Source: Lachnospiraceae bacterium
GTDB lineage: Bacteria > Bacillota > Clostridia > Lachnospirales > Lachnospiraceae
Direction: 5' to 3'
Assembly: GCA_017624235.1 (NCBI GenBank)
Contig: JAGANL010000013.1
Coordinates: 124,001-188,000, forward strand
Length of the DNA: 64,000 bases
The notes beneath the pieces are model-generated. The model did no database searches. It saw nothing but the letters and a program-made list of their open reading frames with translations, and had not been told where the DNA came from. Made by a program: the position numbers and the translations under genes. This document shows, piece after piece, positions 35,090 to 45,491 of the stretch. Within the stretch, counting starts at the first letter, position 1. Each line of letters opens with the position of its first letter.

Positions 35090-35836
35090 CTACATATTCC
35101 CAAACAGATAATCCTTCATGACACCAAAAAATTCCCGCAGCATATTATTTGGCTGCATTGGGAGATAAGAGACTGATGCAATGCCGCATACATCCTGATA
35201 TCCCAACTTTTTTGCAATGCCGACGGCGCGGAAAATATGAAAATTGTTGCTGACAATTCCTACAGATACATCTGCGTTTCTCTGCTCTGCAATCACAGCT
35301 TTGGAAAAGGTCAGATTTTCCACGGTATTCGTAGACTGATCTTCTGTCAGAATCCTTTCCGGCGCAATCCCCTTGTCTATCAGATAACGCTTCATACAGG
35401 CTGCTTCCGTTTCCGGCTCATTACTGCCCTGACCACCTGACACGATTGCTACCGTATCTTCATTCTCTACCAGATATTCATAAGCCCGGTCCAACCGCAT
35501 GGCCAATACCTTGCTCGGTCTGTCCGGTTTGACCTGCGCTCCCAAAACCACAATGTAATCGAGATCCGGTCTTCCTTTGGCTGAAAATCCACTCAAAATC
35601 AACCCTTCCACCACTACAAGCAAAACGACTCCCAGGAGGAAGCAGATACCGAAGCCTCTCCGCAGGAAAACAGGAATATGCTGCTGCAGCCATCCGTTTC
35701 CGTTTAAAATGCCGTAAGATAAAAATGCCGTTCCAAGAAGAGCCCAGATAAAATAGAAATTGGTGCCGACACCTCCAAAAATCAAAATCCCTATAAAATA
35801 GAGCAGACACAGGCCCCCTATGATATATGCCCACAT
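35090..35836 (-). CDS. YdcF/DUF218 membrane protein
   Basis: About 248 aa: four hydrophobic helices in the first 90 residues, then a cytoplasmic or extracytoplasmic DUF218 domain (DYIVVLGAQVKPDRPSKVL, VSGGQGSNEPETEA, EDQSTNTVENLTFS, IVSNNFHIFRA). ElyC/SanA/YdcF relatives affect envelope integrity, but the reaction is not known. The ATG at 35836 has AAGGAG upstream; the earlier in-frame opening lacks one. Confidence 0.88.
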   Translation of the reverse strand: MWAYIIGGLCLLYFIGILIFGGVGTNFYFIWALLGTAFLSYGILNGNGWLQQHIPVFLRRGFGICFLLGVVLLVVVEGLILSGFSAKGRPDLDYIVVLGAQVKPDRPSKVLAMRLDRAYEYLVENEDTVAIVSGGQGSNEPETEAACMKRYLIDKGIAPERILTEDQSTNTVENLTFSKAVIAEQRNADVSVGIVSNNFHIFRAVGIAKKLGYQDVCGIASVSYLPMQPNNMLREFFGVMKDYLFGNM

Positions 35837-35908
35837 ATTCTTTCTCCTTCCACTCCTCCTGCCCTCTGCCGAAAGCACGGGTGTCCTTTTCTGCCCTTAC
35901 TATAGCAA

Positions 35909-35948
35909 AAACCGTTTCGGTATACAATGAAGTTTTCCGAAACGGTTT
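35909..35948 (-). terminator. Terminator after the first bacteriohemerythrin gene
   Basis: AAACCGTTTCGG and CCGAAACGGTTT form a perfect 12-bp stem around a 16-nt loop, followed on the minus strand by TTTGC. It ends the chemoreceptor-hemerythrin operon. Confidence 0.8.
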
Positions 35949-35983
35949 CTTATGTTTTTATGAATAGCAACGATGAACAGATT

Positions 35984-36385
35984 CTATTTTACGTATTTTC
36001 TGTCCGCCTCACAGATATGTTCCTGAATCCATGCCTTCAGATATTCCAGAAGCTCCAGAATCATTCCATCCTGTGTACCGAGGGAAAGATCCGCTACATG
36101 TACATCAAAATCATCCACCTTTACAGCAAAGGTCTGATGCAGCTTCCTGTGCTCCTCCAGTCCTTCATATCCAATCTCCTCCATATACTGCTCTTCATCG
36201 GAAAAGTGGAACTTCACATACTCCTTGATTCCGGCCAGTATCTTACGGATATCTGCGCATTTATAAAGCTTGTTTTCATCCTTTAAAAGGCTGTGGGCTT
36301 CATCCATCAGCTCCAACAATCTGGCATGCTGTGCATCGATTTTTTCTATGCCTAAAAGATATTCCTGCTTCATCTCGTACTTCAT
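35984..36385 (-). CDS. Bacteriohemerythrin
   Basis: A 133-aa four-helix protein with a di-iron oxygen-binding site. All ligands are present in family spacing: His in DAQHARL, HFSDEE (His and Glu), HRKLH (two His) and HICEAD (His and Asp). In anaerobes these proteins bind oxygen for sensing, transport or detoxification. It lies 19 bp after a chemoreceptor gene on the same strand, so it is probably co-transcribed with it. Confidence 0.93.
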   Translation of the reverse strand: MKYEMKQEYLLGIEKIDAQHARLLELMDEAHSLLKDENKLYKCADIRKILAGIKEYVKFHFSDEEQYMEEIGYEGLEEHRKLHQTFAVKVDDFDVHVADLSLGTQDGMILELLEYLKAWIQEHICEADRKYVK

Positions 36386-36404
36386 GTCATCTTATCTCCC
36401 TGAA

Positions 36405-38222
36405 TTAATACTTTGTAAAACAGCTGACACTGTCTAAAAGCTCACCTACCACCTGATTCACTCCGTTTAGCGCAGCACTGATTTCTTTCATACCCCCGGC
36501 TAACTGGGCCGTATTATTAACCACATTGGAAACACCCTGTGTGCTTTCATTGACCGTAAGAGTAATACCCTCATTGGCAGAGGTCACACTCCTCATAACC
36601 TGCAGCATCTGCTCAGTTGCAGCCTGAAACCTTCCCATGATTCCCTCAATCGTAGCAGCAGCCTTTGCATACTCCACACCGGTTTCTTCCAGTGTCTCAT
36701 AATCTGCGAGTACCCGGCTGTTGACAAACTCCAGAAGTCTGGAAGCATTGGATGCCAGCTCTTCTACGCTGCTTACAACCTCCACACTGATCTGCTGAAT
36801 GTTGTTGGCTGTATTTCTGGAATTGTCGGCAAGCTGCCTGATCTCATCTGCAACTACCGCAAATCCTCTTCCGGCTTCTCCCGCTCTGGCTGCCTCAATA
36901 GAAGCATTCAGCGCCAACAGATTCGTTTTGTTGGCAATGCCCAGAATCTCTTCGGTCAGATCCGAAATACGGGAAACCTGCTTGCTTTCCTCCACGGAAC
37001 AGCTGACCGCCGCATCAATATGCTGGATCATGCTGGTTACCTCTTTTTTGCTTTCCACAGCCTGTCTTTCTACAGCATCAGCCTTCCCCTTGATGCTCTC
37101 TGCGTAACGGCTGCCCTCTTCCACTTCCTTCGTCATGGCATCCACAGAGCTTTCCACATCCCTGGTATTGCTGTTGACGGTCGTCACATTAGCTGCAACC
37201 TCCTGCATACCGGCAGCCAGCTCTTCCAGCGTAGCAGAGGTATCATCCGCACCCTGCTCTGCCCGGTCTACATTGTTGCCAACCGTTTTCTGCTGTCCGG
37301 AAAGCTCATCACAGGAACGGATAATTCCTGCAATAATGTTCTGGAATAAATCCAGAAACGAGTTTACACTCTCTGCCAGCTGTCCAATCTCATCCTGTGA
37401 CCGCACATCAATACGCATAGTAAGATCGCCCTCGTTTTGGCGGATACCATCCATAATCTGTCTCAGCTGTCTGGTAACACGCTTTAAAGGTTTTACAATC
37501 CCTCTCTGCGTAATCACAACGATAATCGCGGTTGTCACAAACAACATAATACAGCAGATGGCGATTGTCACCGGAATCTGTGCTGCATAGCTGTCTGTCT
37601 GCTGTCTGCGGTATGTAAGCTGTTCATCAGTCAGTTCTATAATATCATTGATATATTTTTCCGTGTTTTCCGCAAACAGATTCAGGTTCGAGGTTGCCGC
37701 AAGCCCAGCCTGCTTCTTATTCATCTTACTGATTTCCAGCAGGTAATCCACCGTACCCTTATAGCGTTCATAATCCCCGGAAAACTTCTCAAATGCAGTG
37801 CGCCTCTCATCCTCCTGTGACAGCCTTGCATCAAATTCTGCCACCTTGACATCCATGTCAGCCAGCCGCGTATTGATTGTTTCCGCAATAGCATCCATAG
37901 TCTGCTCTCTTGTCGTCAGCACATGGTTCATAACCTGTCCGTTGATATAAGAAAAGTCCCGTCCAATTTCGGAAATCTTCTCAATATCCACTACTTCATT
38001 CGTAATAATCTCCTTATTGACCGCACTCAAATCCGTCAGGACATTGGACAGATATATCATTCCGACCAGTGCTGCTGCCACAAGAACTGCGACAATGGCA
38101 TAAATCTTAATTCCCACACGTTTAATGACCGTTTTACGTGGTTTAGAACCGCCGTTTTGCTTTCTACCCGGCTTCTGCCTGGGCGGTGTTTTCCTTCTTT
38201 CCTGTTTTAAACCCTTCACCAT
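36405..38222 (-). CDS. Methyl-accepting chemotaxis protein
   Basis: 605 aa: a basic Pro/Lys-rich N-terminal tail of about 33 residues, a membrane helix (about 37-60), an extracellular four-helix-bundle sensor (about 60-215), a second helix ([19 protein letters not shown]), HAMP and the cytoplasmic signalling hairpin with the conserved tip [20 protein letters not shown]. Ligand unknown. No CheR-docking pentapeptide at the C terminus. It is a paralogue of the gene 35 bp upstream, and the shared sensor motif [16 protein letters not shown] suggests similar stimuli. Confidence 0.93.
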   Translation of the reverse strand: MVKGLKQERRKTPPRQKPGRKQNGGSKPRKTVIKRVGIKIYAIVAVLVAAALVGMIYLSNVLTDLSAVNKEIITNEVVDIEKISEIGRDFSYINGQVMNHVLTTREQTMDAIAETINTRLADMDVKVAEFDARLSQEDERRTAFEKFSGDYERYKGTVDYLLEISKMNKKQAGLAATSNLNLFAENTEKYINDIIELTDEQLTYRRQQTDSYAAQIPVTIAICCIMLFVTTAIIVVITQRGIVKPLKRVTRQLRQIMDGIRQNEGDLTMRIDVRSQDEIGQLAESVNSFLDLFQNIIAGIIRSCDELSGQQKTVGNNVDRAEQGADDTSATLEELAAGMQEVAANVTTVNSNTRDVESSVDAMTKEVEEGSRYAESIKGKADAVERQAVESKKEVTSMIQHIDAAVSCSVEESKQVSRISDLTEEILGIANKTNLLALNASIEAARAGEAGRGFAVVADEIRQLADNSRNTANNIQQISVEVVSSVEELASNASRLLEFVNSRVLADYETLEETGVEYAKAAATIEGIMGRFQAATEQMLQVMRSVTSANEGITLTVNESTQGVSNVVNNTAQLAGGMKEISAALNGVNQVVGELLDSVSCFTKY

Positions 38223-38257
38223 CCGTCTGCCTCCAGCTCGTTTATCTGTAAGCTATT

Positions 38258-40024
38258 TTAGCATTTTTTTTCGTCAAATACAACACTAAAACAGCCAATG
38301 CTGGCATTCAGATCCGCGATAATCTTCTCCATATCCGTCAATGCTCCGGAGATTGCCTGCATGCTTTCCGTCAACTCCGAAGTATTCCGTACCACACCAC
38401 TGATTCCATTCGTGCTCTCTGTCACGGTCAGACCGATTTCCTGATTGGCCTGATGGATTTCCCTGGTTACCGACAGCACCTCGCCCATCGTGTTTCTCAG
38501 GTGCTCCATCATATTATCGATTCTTTCTGCCGCCTCATAATAGTCTTTTCCCGTATTCTCCAAAAGCTCATAATCCGTCATGACCTTGCTGTTTAAGAAA
38601 TGAAGAAGATTGTTGGTCTCTGTCACAAGCCTTTCCACATTGGTCACGACCTGATCGCTGATGTGCTGTATCCGTCCTGCCGTATCCTTGGAGCTGTCTG
38701 CCAGCTCTCTGATTTCCTCTGCCACGACCGAAAAGCCCTTTCCGGCTTCTCCGGCTCTTGCCGCCTCAATCGACGCATTGAGCGCCAGCAGATTGGTTTT
38801 GGATGCAATCCCCAAAATCTCATCCGTCAAATCGTGAATCCTATGAATCTGTCTGCTGTTTTCCACTGCAACCTTCGTCTGCTCTTCAATCTCATACAGC
38901 ACTGTCCCTGCTTCCTCACGACTCTGGAGTGCCTTTTCTCTGACAGTGCCGGCCTTTTCCTTGATTTCTTCGGCATAATCCTGTCCCTGTCCGGCCTGCC
39001 CGTCCATCTCTGACGCAGACTCCTGAGCCTGTCCGGTTCCGTTTACCACACCTCCGGTAGAATCGCCTACCTGCCGCATTCCTTCCCGAAGCTGGCGCAG
39101 TGTCTTCTCCGTATCGCTGGCCCCCTGTACCGCATGCTCCACATTCCCTGCAACCTTCTGCTGTTTATCCGTCAGTTCCCTACAGGAAGCCGTCAGACCG
39201 CCGATTACCTGCTGTACGAGATTTAACAGTTCATTCATGCTTCTGGCAGCCTCACCCGTCTCGTCCTTCTGCTTTGCAGGGATACGTCTGCTCAAATCCC
39301 CCTGATCCATTTTAATATCCTTTACGATACCGCTGATCTGCTTCGTAGTGCTTTTGATCGGGCGTACAATTCCTCTGCCAATCATAATTACAATAATACA
39401 GCTTGCTATAATCAGCACCAGGGCAGAGCCCGTAATCAATGTCGGAATCTGCGCTGAAATCTGGTCCATACGCTGCTGCTCTAACTCCATATCCTCATTT
39501 GTCAGGGCAATAATCTCATCGATATAGCCCTCTATATTAGTATCAAACATAGAAAGATTAGAGGTCGCAGACACGGTTGCCTGCTCCTTATTCGTCAGAC
39601 TGGTCTGTAAAAGGCTTTCCACCGTCTTCTTATAACGTTCATAATCCTCCTGAAAGCTGTCAAAATACTGTCTTCTCTCATCTTCCCCGGGCAGAAGGGT
39701 ATCATATTCTGCCACCATCTCGTCCAGACCTGCCATACGCTCGTTGACCAGCTCCGCAATCGTCTCCATCGTCTGGCTTCTGGTGGTCAGTACATGATTC
39801 ATGACCTGGCCATTGATATAGGAGAACTCTCTGGATATTCTGGAAATTTTCTCTACCTGCGCTACCTGTTCATTTAACAGCTTTTCCGTTGCATTGCTGG
39901 CCGACTGCAGATTTTTTGCCAGTCCACCCATAACCGCCAGACTGACTGCCAGCAACAGAAATACCAGCAGATAAATTTTAGTTCCGATTCCGCTCCATGT
40001 GATTTTCTTCTTCGGCTTACTCAT
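38258..40024 (-). CDS. Methyl-accepting chemotaxis protein, paralogue
   Basis: 588 aa with the same plan as its neighbour: short cytoplasmic tail, helix (about 13-33), helical sensor with [16 protein letters not shown], second helix near 200-220, HAMP and signalling hairpin tip [21 protein letters not shown] Gln/Gly-rich stretch ([18 protein letters not shown]) interrupts the descending coiled coil. A tandem duplication is the simplest origin for the pair. First of a three-gene unit (two receptors, bacteriohemerythrin). Confidence 0.93.
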   Translation of the reverse strand: MSKPKKKITWSGIGTKIYLLVFLLLAVSLAVMGGLAKNLQSASNATEKLLNEQVAQVEKISRISREFSYINGQVMNHVLTTRSQTMETIAELVNERMAGLDEMVAEYDTLLPGEDERRQYFDSFQEDYERYKKTVESLLQTSLTNKEQATVSATSNLSMFDTNIEGYIDEIIALTNEDMELEQQRMDQISAQIPTLITGSALVLIIASCIIVIMIGRGIVRPIKSTTKQISGIVKDIKMDQGDLSRRIPAKQKDETGEAARSMNELLNLVQQVIGGLTASCRELTDKQQKVAGNVEHAVQGASDTEKTLRQLREGMRQVGDSTGGVVNGTGQAQESASEMDGQAGQGQDYAEEIKEKAGTVREKALQSREEAGTVLYEIEEQTKVAVENSRQIHRIHDLTDEILGIASKTNLLALNASIEAARAGEAGKGFSVVAEEIRELADSSKDTAGRIQHISDQVVTNVERLVTETNNLLHFLNSKVMTDYELLENTGKDYYEAAERIDNMMEHLRNTMGEVLSVTREIHQANQEIGLTVTESTNGISGVVRNTSELTESMQAISGALTDMEKIIADLNASIGCFSVVFDEKKC

Positions 40025-40087
40025 TTCCTTCCTCCATGCTCATCCATTTTCTCTTGCTATTCCTATTATACATCAGAATAGAAAACA

Positions 40088-40124
40088 GGAAAAGTCCCAG
40101 CATACATTCATGCCGGAACTTTCC
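40088..40124 (-). terminator. Terminator of the sugar ABC importer operon
   Basis: Minus strand: GGAAAGTTCCGGCAT and ATGCTGGGACTTTTCC pair around GAATGT with minor mismatches, 23 bp after the permease stop. Confidence 0.7.
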
Positions 40125-40146
40125 TTTGATTAGATATAGAAGGAGT

Positions 40147-41322
40147 TTAATCTCTTCCACCTTTTTTAGATACTACATCAAAGATGACTGCTGCCAGAAG
40201 TACAAGACCCTTTACAACCTTCTGCCAGTTGGCATCCACACCCATGATACTCATACCAAGGTTGATAACACCCATCAATACAGCACCAACGATAACGCCC
40301 GGAACTGTACCGGTTCCGCCGTATGCGGAAGCACCTCCGATGAAGCATGAACCAATGGCATCCATTTCGTAGTTCTGTCCGTATGTCGGCTGTGCCGATG
40401 TCATACGTGCAATCGTCAGCATTCCGGCCAGCGCTGCCAACAGACCCATATTCAGATATGCCAGGAAATAAACATTTTCTGTATTGATACCGGAAAGCTT
40501 GGTAGCCTTCTCGTTACCGCCTACTGCGTAGAAATAACGTCCAACTGTCGTATTGGAAGTGATATAACCATAAATCAGGACAACCACCATAACCCAGATG
40601 AGAGCTGTCGGAATACCCTTGTACTGTGCCAGACGGAACATAAATACCAGAATGACTGCACAGATCAGGATGGTTTTCACAAGCATTCCGCTCAGGCTAT
40701 CCATCTCATAGCCCTTTTTGGCTCTTGCAATACGATTCTTTAACTGAATGATCACATAAATAGCGCAGGCAATCACACCGACTAACATACAGGTCATATT
40801 AAAGCCTTCCGAACCAAACAGATCCGGGATGTAACAATCTGCACCGCCGCCGAAGATCTTAATAAAGGTTTCCGATTTCAAGGATACTGTCATACCCTGT
40901 AATACAACGTTGGAAAGTCCTCTGAATACAAGCATACCTGCCAGGGTTGTGATAAATGGCGGAATGTGCATATAGGCAATCCAGAAGCCCTGCCATGCAC
41001 CGATTAACAGACCAACTGCCACCATAACAAGAATAGCAACATAGACGTTTACACCCTTGCTTTCCATCAGGGTTGCACCGATAGCTCCGACGAAGCAGAC
41101 AACGCTGCCGACGGAAAGGTCAATGTTACCACCGGTCAGGATACATAACAGCATACCGGTTGCCAGCACGAATACATACGCATTCTGTGCAATCAGGTTA
41201 CTTACGTTCTGCGGCAGAAGAATCTTTCCGCCTGTTTTCCATGTAAAGAAAGCGGTTACCAGAATCAGAACGATAATCATGGTGTATTTCTTTACGACAT
41301 CATATACTTTTGATTTCTCCAT
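40147..41322 (-). CDS. Multiple-monosaccharide ABC importer, permease
   Basis: 391 aa with about ten membrane helices, BPD_transp_2 type (RbsC/XylH/GguB). Segments ILTGGNIDLSVGSVVCFVGA and SCFIGGASAYGGTGTVPGV are family signatures. It moves sugar handed over by the binding protein, driven by the ATPase encoded 25 bp upstream. Last gene of the importer operon. Confidence 0.92.
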   Translation of the reverse strand: MEKSKVYDVVKKYTMIIVLILVTAFFTWKTGGKILLPQNVSNLIAQNAYVFVLATGMLLCILTGGNIDLSVGSVVCFVGAIGATLMESKGVNVYVAILVMVAVGLLIGAWQGFWIAYMHIPPFITTLAGMLVFRGLSNVVLQGMTVSLKSETFIKIFGGGADCYIPDLFGSEGFNMTCMLVGVIACAIYVIIQLKNRIARAKKGYEMDSLSGMLVKTILICAVILVFMFRLAQYKGIPTALIWVMVVVLIYGYITSNTTVGRYFYAVGGNEKATKLSGINTENVYFLAYLNMGLLAALAGMLTIARMTSAQPTYGQNYEMDAIGSCFIGGASAYGGTGTVPGVIVGAVLMGVINLGMSIMGVDANWQKVVKGLVLLAAVIFDVVSKKGGRD

Positions 41323-41347
41323 AACTATACTTTTCTCCTTTCAAATC

Positions 41348-42889
41348 CTATGCTTCTTTTTTACCGGACTTTAAGATATGTGACATAATCAGCTCTTGGG
41401 TCGCTTCTTTTCCGGAAAGCTCTCCTACCATTCTGCCTTCATTCATAATGTAGATGCGGTCACACATTCCCAGTACTTCCGGTAATTCAGAAGAAATCAT
41501 GATAACCGATTTTCCTTCTGCTACAAGCTGGTTGATAATACAGTAAATTTCATATTTTGCTCCGACATCGATACCTCTGGTCGGCTCATCCAGAATCAGG
41601 ATATCCGGATTTGAGAACATCCATTTGGCAAGCAGTACCTTCTGCTGGTTACCGCCGCTCAGATTTCCGACATTCTGTTCTACGGTGGGACATTTTGTTT
41701 TCAGTTTTTCCTTATATTCTACGGCTACCGCATATTCCTTATCCTTATCGATAACCGTATGCTTGCTGACTGCCTTTAAATTGGCAAGCGTCGTATTGAT
41801 CTTAATAGGATTGCTCAGAATGAGTCCATTCCCCTTACGGTCTTCCGTCACATATGCTAATCCATTTTCAATCGCCGATTTAATGGTATTCATATGTACT
41901 TCTTTTCCCTTAATCTTTACCGTACCGGAGATATTCGTACCATAGCTTCTTCCGAACACGCTCATGGCCAGCTCGGTACGTCCTGCCCCCATCAGACCGG
42001 AAATGCCGACTACTTCGCCCTTCCGTACATTCATGCTGACATTATCAACCACCTTACGTTCCGTATAAAGCGGATGGTAGACGGTCCAGTCCTTGATTTC
42101 CATCATGACATCTCCGATTTTCTGTTCCGGACGTTTCGGGAAACGGTCTGTCAGATCACGGCCAACCATACCCTTGATGATGCGGTCTTCTGAAATATCA
42201 TCTTTTTTCTTATCCAGCGTTTCAATGGTAGAACCGTCACGAATGACTGTAATCTTATCTGCCACATAGGAAATTTCATTCAGCTTATGGGAAATAATAA
42301 TGGAAGTCATTCCCTGCTTCTTGAATTTTAACAGCAGATCCAAAAGTGCTTTAGAATCCGATTCATTCAGAGAAGCTGTCGGCTCATCCAGAATGAGCAG
42401 CTTTGCATTTTTGGCAAGCGCCTTTGCAATCTCTACCAGCTGCTGCTTGCCGACACCTATATCTTTAATGAGCGTTCTGGAAGACTCCTTCAGACCAACT
42501 GTTCTCAACAGCTCATCTGCACGCCCGTATGTTTCATTCCAATTCAATGCGTATTTATGTCCCCTCTCATTACCGAGGAACATATTTTCACCAATTGTCA
42601 TATATGGCACAAGCGCCAGCTCCTGATGGATAATGACAATTCCTTTTTCTTCACTGTCTTTGATCTTGGAGAATTTACAGACCTCTCCGTCATAAACGAT
42701 ATCGCCTTCATATGTACCATATGGATATATACCACTCAGGACATTCATCAGTGTGGATTTACCCGCACCGTTTTCACCTACGAGAGCATGAATCTCGCCC
42801 TCTTCCACTTGCAGATTTACATTATCAAGTGCTTTTACACCGGGGAATGTTTTGGTGATGTTCTTCATTTCAAGTAAAATTTTCGCCAA
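41348..42889 (-). CDS. Multiple-monosaccharide ABC importer, ATPase
   Basis: 513 aa with two ATP-binding domains in one chain, as in RbsA/MglA/GguA. The first has Walker [10 protein letters not shown] and Walker [11 protein letters not shown]; the second has a degenerate P-loop GLMGAGRTE and signature LSGGNQQKV with [10 protein letters not shown]. This is the usual asymmetric arrangement. It sits between the binding protein and permease genes. Confidence 0.95.
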   Translation of the reverse strand: MAKILLEMKNITKTFPGVKALDNVNLQVEEGEIHALVGENGAGKSTLMNVLSGIYPYGTYEGDIVYDGEVCKFSKIKDSEEKGIVIIHQELALVPYMTIGENMFLGNERGHKYALNWNETYGRADELLRTVGLKESSRTLIKDIGVGKQQLVEIAKALAKNAKLLILDEPTASLNESDSKALLDLLLKFKKQGMTSIIISHKLNEISYVADKITVIRDGSTIETLDKKKDDISEDRIIKGMVGRDLTDRFPKRPEQKIGDVMMEIKDWTVYHPLYTERKVVDNVSMNVRKGEVVGISGLMGAGRTELAMSVFGRSYGTNISGTVKIKGKEVHMNTIKSAIENGLAYVTEDRKGNGLILSNPIKINTTLANLKAVSKHTVIDKDKEYAVAVEYKEKLKTKCPTVEQNVGNLSGGNQQKVLLAKWMFSNPDILILDEPTRGIDVGAKYEIYCIINQLVAEGKSVIMISSELPEVLGMCDRIYIMNEGRMVGELSGKEATQELIMSHILKSGKKEA

Positions 42890-42961
42890 GTTTAATCCCT
42901 CCCAAGAACTCCATTCTTAATATCTAATCAAATACTCTTCTCTGTACCATTTCAAGAATTT

Positions 42962-42986
42962 GGCAGGCGGGATATGCCCGCCTGCC
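42962..42986 (-). promoter_or_regulatory. Intercistronic stem-loop after the binding protein gene
   Basis: GGCAGGCGGG and CCCGCCTGCC form a perfect 10-bp stem around a short loop, with no U tract. Such stems after binding-protein genes protect the upstream mRNA and reduce read-through, giving more binding protein than ATPase. Confidence 0.65.
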
Positions 42987-43017
42987 GGTAAATTCATTCC
43001 TTTATACTTCAATCAGA

Positions 43018-44175
43018 TTACTGTAAGTCAGCTTCTGTATAGTATACGGAATCGATTAATAATTCTTTGTAGTTATCTTTGTCTGCGAATACCGGCTCGC
43101 AAAGGTAAGAAGGAATAACGCCTGTGCCGTTGTCGTAGCTCTCTGTATCGTTAACCGGAGCCTCGCCGCCCTTCATGATAGCATCTACCATCTTAACAAC
43201 CTGTGTTGCAAGTGTACGTGTATCCTTGAAGATAGACATGGACTGCTTTCCGTCGATCATGTTCTTTACGTTTGCAATATCACAGTCCTGACCTGTTAAG
43301 ATCGGGTAATCACCTGTGTAGTTAGCTGCTAAAGAGTTTGCAACGCCAAGTGCTGTAGAGTCATTGGATGCAAGTACAGCGTCAAGCTTTGTTCCATCGG
43401 AGTAGTTGGATGCGATGATAGCATCGAATCTGGACTGTGCTGCTTCTGTTGCCCAGTTAGCTGTTGCACATTCTTCAAAGGAAGTCTGTCCGGATTTAAC
43501 AACCAGTTTGCCTGCATCGATGTACGGCTGAAGGATATCCATAGCGCCACCGAAGAAGAATCTTGCATTGTTATCACCAGGGTCACCTGTAATCAGCTCG
43601 ATGTTGAACGGGCCATCTGCGTTTTCAAGATCAAGAGCGTCTCTGATGTATTCGCCCTGCTTTGTACCTACCATGTAGTTATCAAAGGTTGCATAATATG
43701 TAACAGCGTCAGAGTTCATGATCAGACGGTCATATGCGATAACCGGAATGCCTGCTTCCTTAGCCTGTGCTAAAACAGTTCCAAGAGAATCACCATCGAT
43801 AGATGCGATAACCAGTAACTGGCATCCGTTGGAAATCATGTTCTCAATCTGGGAAACCTGTGTCTGGATATCATTGCTTGCATACTGTAAGTCAACCTCA
43901 TATCCTGCTTCCTTTAACTGAGCTTCCATGTTGGAACCATCCTGATTCCATCTCTGCAGATCCTTGGTCGGCATTGCTACACCAACCAGTCCGCCTTCGC
44001 CGCCTGCTGCTTCCTCAGCCGGTGCCTCGGCATCTGCTGCAGGAGCCTCTGCCTCTGCTGTTGTCTCAGCCGGTGCTGCTGCTTCCTCAGCCGGTTTTGC
44101 TGAGCTTCCGCAGCCTGTAAGCAAGGTAGCTACCATTGCCACGCTTAAGAGTGCGCTTAAAACTTTTTTCTTCAT
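43018..44175 (-). CDS. Sugar-binding lipoprotein of the ABC importer (ChvE-like)
   Basis: About 385 aa. Lipoprotein signal with lipobox LLTGC, an Ala/Glu-rich linker (about 25-65), then a periplasmic-binding fold of the ChvE/MmsE type starting VGVAMPTKDLQRWNQDG, with SNDSTALGVANSL and LTGQDCDI. It captures monosaccharides (galactose, glucose, arabinose or xylose in relatives) outside the membrane. The ATG at 44175 follows AAAGGA; the frame extends 51 codons upstream without a ribosome site. First gene of the importer operon, with its own promoter. Confidence 0.92.
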   Translation of the reverse strand: MKKKVLSALLSVAMVATLLTGCGSSAKPAEEAAAPAETTAEAEAPAADAEAPAEEAAGGEGGLVGVAMPTKDLQRWNQDGSNMEAQLKEAGYEVDLQYASNDIQTQVSQIENMISNGCQLLVIASIDGDSLGTVLAQAKEAGIPVIAYDRLIMNSDAVTYYATFDNYMVGTKQGEYIRDALDLENADGPFNIELITGDPGDNNARFFFGGAMDILQPYIDAGKLVVKSGQTSFEECATANWATEAAQSRFDAIIASNYSDGTKLDAVLASNDSTALGVANSLAANYTGDYPILTGQDCDIANVKNMIDGKQSMSIFKDTRTLATQVVKMVDAIMKGGEAPVNDTESYDNGTGVIPSYLCEPVFADKDNYKELLIDSVYYTEADLQ

Positions 44176-44231
44176 TTCCTTTTTATCCTCCCTTATTGAT
44201 AAATTGTGTAACCGTTCTTTGTTACAAGTAG

Positions 44232-44268
44232 AATATACCATGGATAAAACTGGAATAGTTTGCGAATA
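44232..44268 (-). promoter_or_regulatory. Importer promoter with phased repeats
   Basis: Minus strand: extended -10 TGGTATATT (44240-44232) with no recognisable -35 (AACTAT at the right spacing), which suggests an activator is needed. Immediately upstream TATTC occurs at 44268-44264 and 44257-44253, 11 bp apart; a third copy at 44235-44231 overlaps the -10. One-turn spacing would suit an AraC-type activator such as the nearby response regulator. Confidence 0.4.
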
Positions 44269-44302
44269 TCTGCACATTTTTATGATGCTTCCGAATAAAA
44301 AA

Positions 44303-44348
44303 CAAGTGATGCTAGCACTTTTTTGCAAAAGTCCTGCCGCATCACTTG
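44303..44348 (-). terminator. Terminator between regulator and importer operons
   Basis: CAAGTGATGC and GCATCACTTG form a perfect 10-bp stem; on the minus strand it is followed by TTTTTTATT. It separates the second binding-protein gene from the importer transcript. Confidence 0.85.
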
Positions 44349-44378
44349 AAAATTTGCTATTTACATTTTCTGAAAGCT

Positions 44379-45473
44379 CTACTTTGGCATCTGATCGGGC
44401 ACGTTCAGATAGACATCCTCCTTGAGATGAAAGCCGCTTCCGATAATAGCCGTATCAATATTGTCCCGGTCTACGCTGACCGGCTCCAGTCCCACATAAG
44501 GCACCTGATAAGTTCCGTCATCCAGCATGACTGCCTCATATCGGTTTCCGGTAATCTCTGACACCGTATCCGGTGTCAGCTGCTCTCCCTCTGCCAGAGC
44601 AATCGCACACTCCGCAGCCGTCTGTGCCAGCTTCTCCACCGGTTTATAAACGGTCATGACCTGTGTACCCTCTACGATTCTCTGACAGGCCTCCAGATCC
44701 GCATCCTGTCCGACTACGGCAATCTTACCGGCCAGCCTCTTTTCTGACAGCGCATGCACTACCTGAGTAGCCACGGAATCATTTCCGCACATGATGGCAT
44801 CCGCCTGTTCTACCATATACGGATGTTCATAGACATAGGCTGCTCCCAGCTCCGGCTTCCAGCCATCCACATGGATGGAATCGATTACTTCTATATTGTA
44901 CTGCTTCATCACCTTTCTAAAGCCATTTTCCACCAATGGTACATTGTTATCTGCAAGCGGCCCTCCAATCATCAGCACCCTGCCTCCGGACAAGCCTTTC
45001 CGAACCAGTGCTTCTCCCATCATGGTTCCGACCCGTTCATTGTCAAAGGAAATATACAGATCCACATCTGCATCCCGAATCAACCGGTCATAAGCTATGA
45101 TTTTAATGCCTTCATCCTGTGCCTTCTTTACTACATCCTTCAGACTGTCGGAATCTATACAGATGATGACAATGACATCCATCTTTTTTTCGATAAAATA
45201 TTCTACCTGACGGATCTGTTCCTCCACATCTCCGTTGGCATTCTGCACGTTGACCTCGGCTCCCAGCTCCTTGGCAGTTGATACGAACACATCACGATCC
45301 CTCTGCCAGCGTTCGATGACAAAGGAGTCGAAGCACATGCCAATTTGAATTTTGTTCTCTGTCTCTCCCTGGCTTTCCATAGTTTCTGCTTCCATACTGC
45401 CGCAACCGGAACCTGCGACAGTCAGCATGGCGGTCAGAACTGCCGCAAGCACCCGTATGATTTTCTTTTTCAT
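44379..45473 (-). CDS. Periplasmic sugar-binding protein, regulator-linked
   Basis: 364 aa: a signal peptide with a probable but atypical lipobox (VAGSGC) and a type I periplasmic-binding fold (IQIGMCFDSFVIERWQRD, IIAYDRLIRDADVDLYISFD, GNDSVATQVVHAL, VVGQDADLEACQ). It resembles the importer binding protein but is encoded 18 bp after the response regulator and before a terminator. It may supply ligand to the sensor or serve the importer as a second receptor. Confidence 0.88.
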   Translation of the reverse strand: MKKKIIRVLAAVLTAMLTVAGSGCGSMEAETMESQGETENKIQIGMCFDSFVIERWQRDRDVFVSTAKELGAEVNVQNANGDVEEQIRQVEYFIEKKMDVIVIICIDSDSLKDVVKKAQDEGIKIIAYDRLIRDADVDLYISFDNERVGTMMGEALVRKGLSGGRVLMIGGPLADNNVPLVENGFRKVMKQYNIEVIDSIHVDGWKPELGAAYVYEHPYMVEQADAIMCGNDSVATQVVHALSEKRLAGKIAVVGQDADLEACQRIVEGTQVMTVYKPVEKLAQTAAECAIALAEGEQLTPDTVSEITGNRYEAVMLDDGTYQVPYVGLEPVSVDRDNIDTAIIGSGFHLKEDVYLNVPDQMPK

Positions 45474-45491
45474 GTTACAGCCCTGCTCCTT

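Noticed and set aside
34733..35121. Two short frames (minus 34733-34957, plus 34921-35121) as genes
   Set aside because: Both read the arms of the same inverted repeat and so share the same peptide; they lack ribosome sites and look like a by-product of the element.
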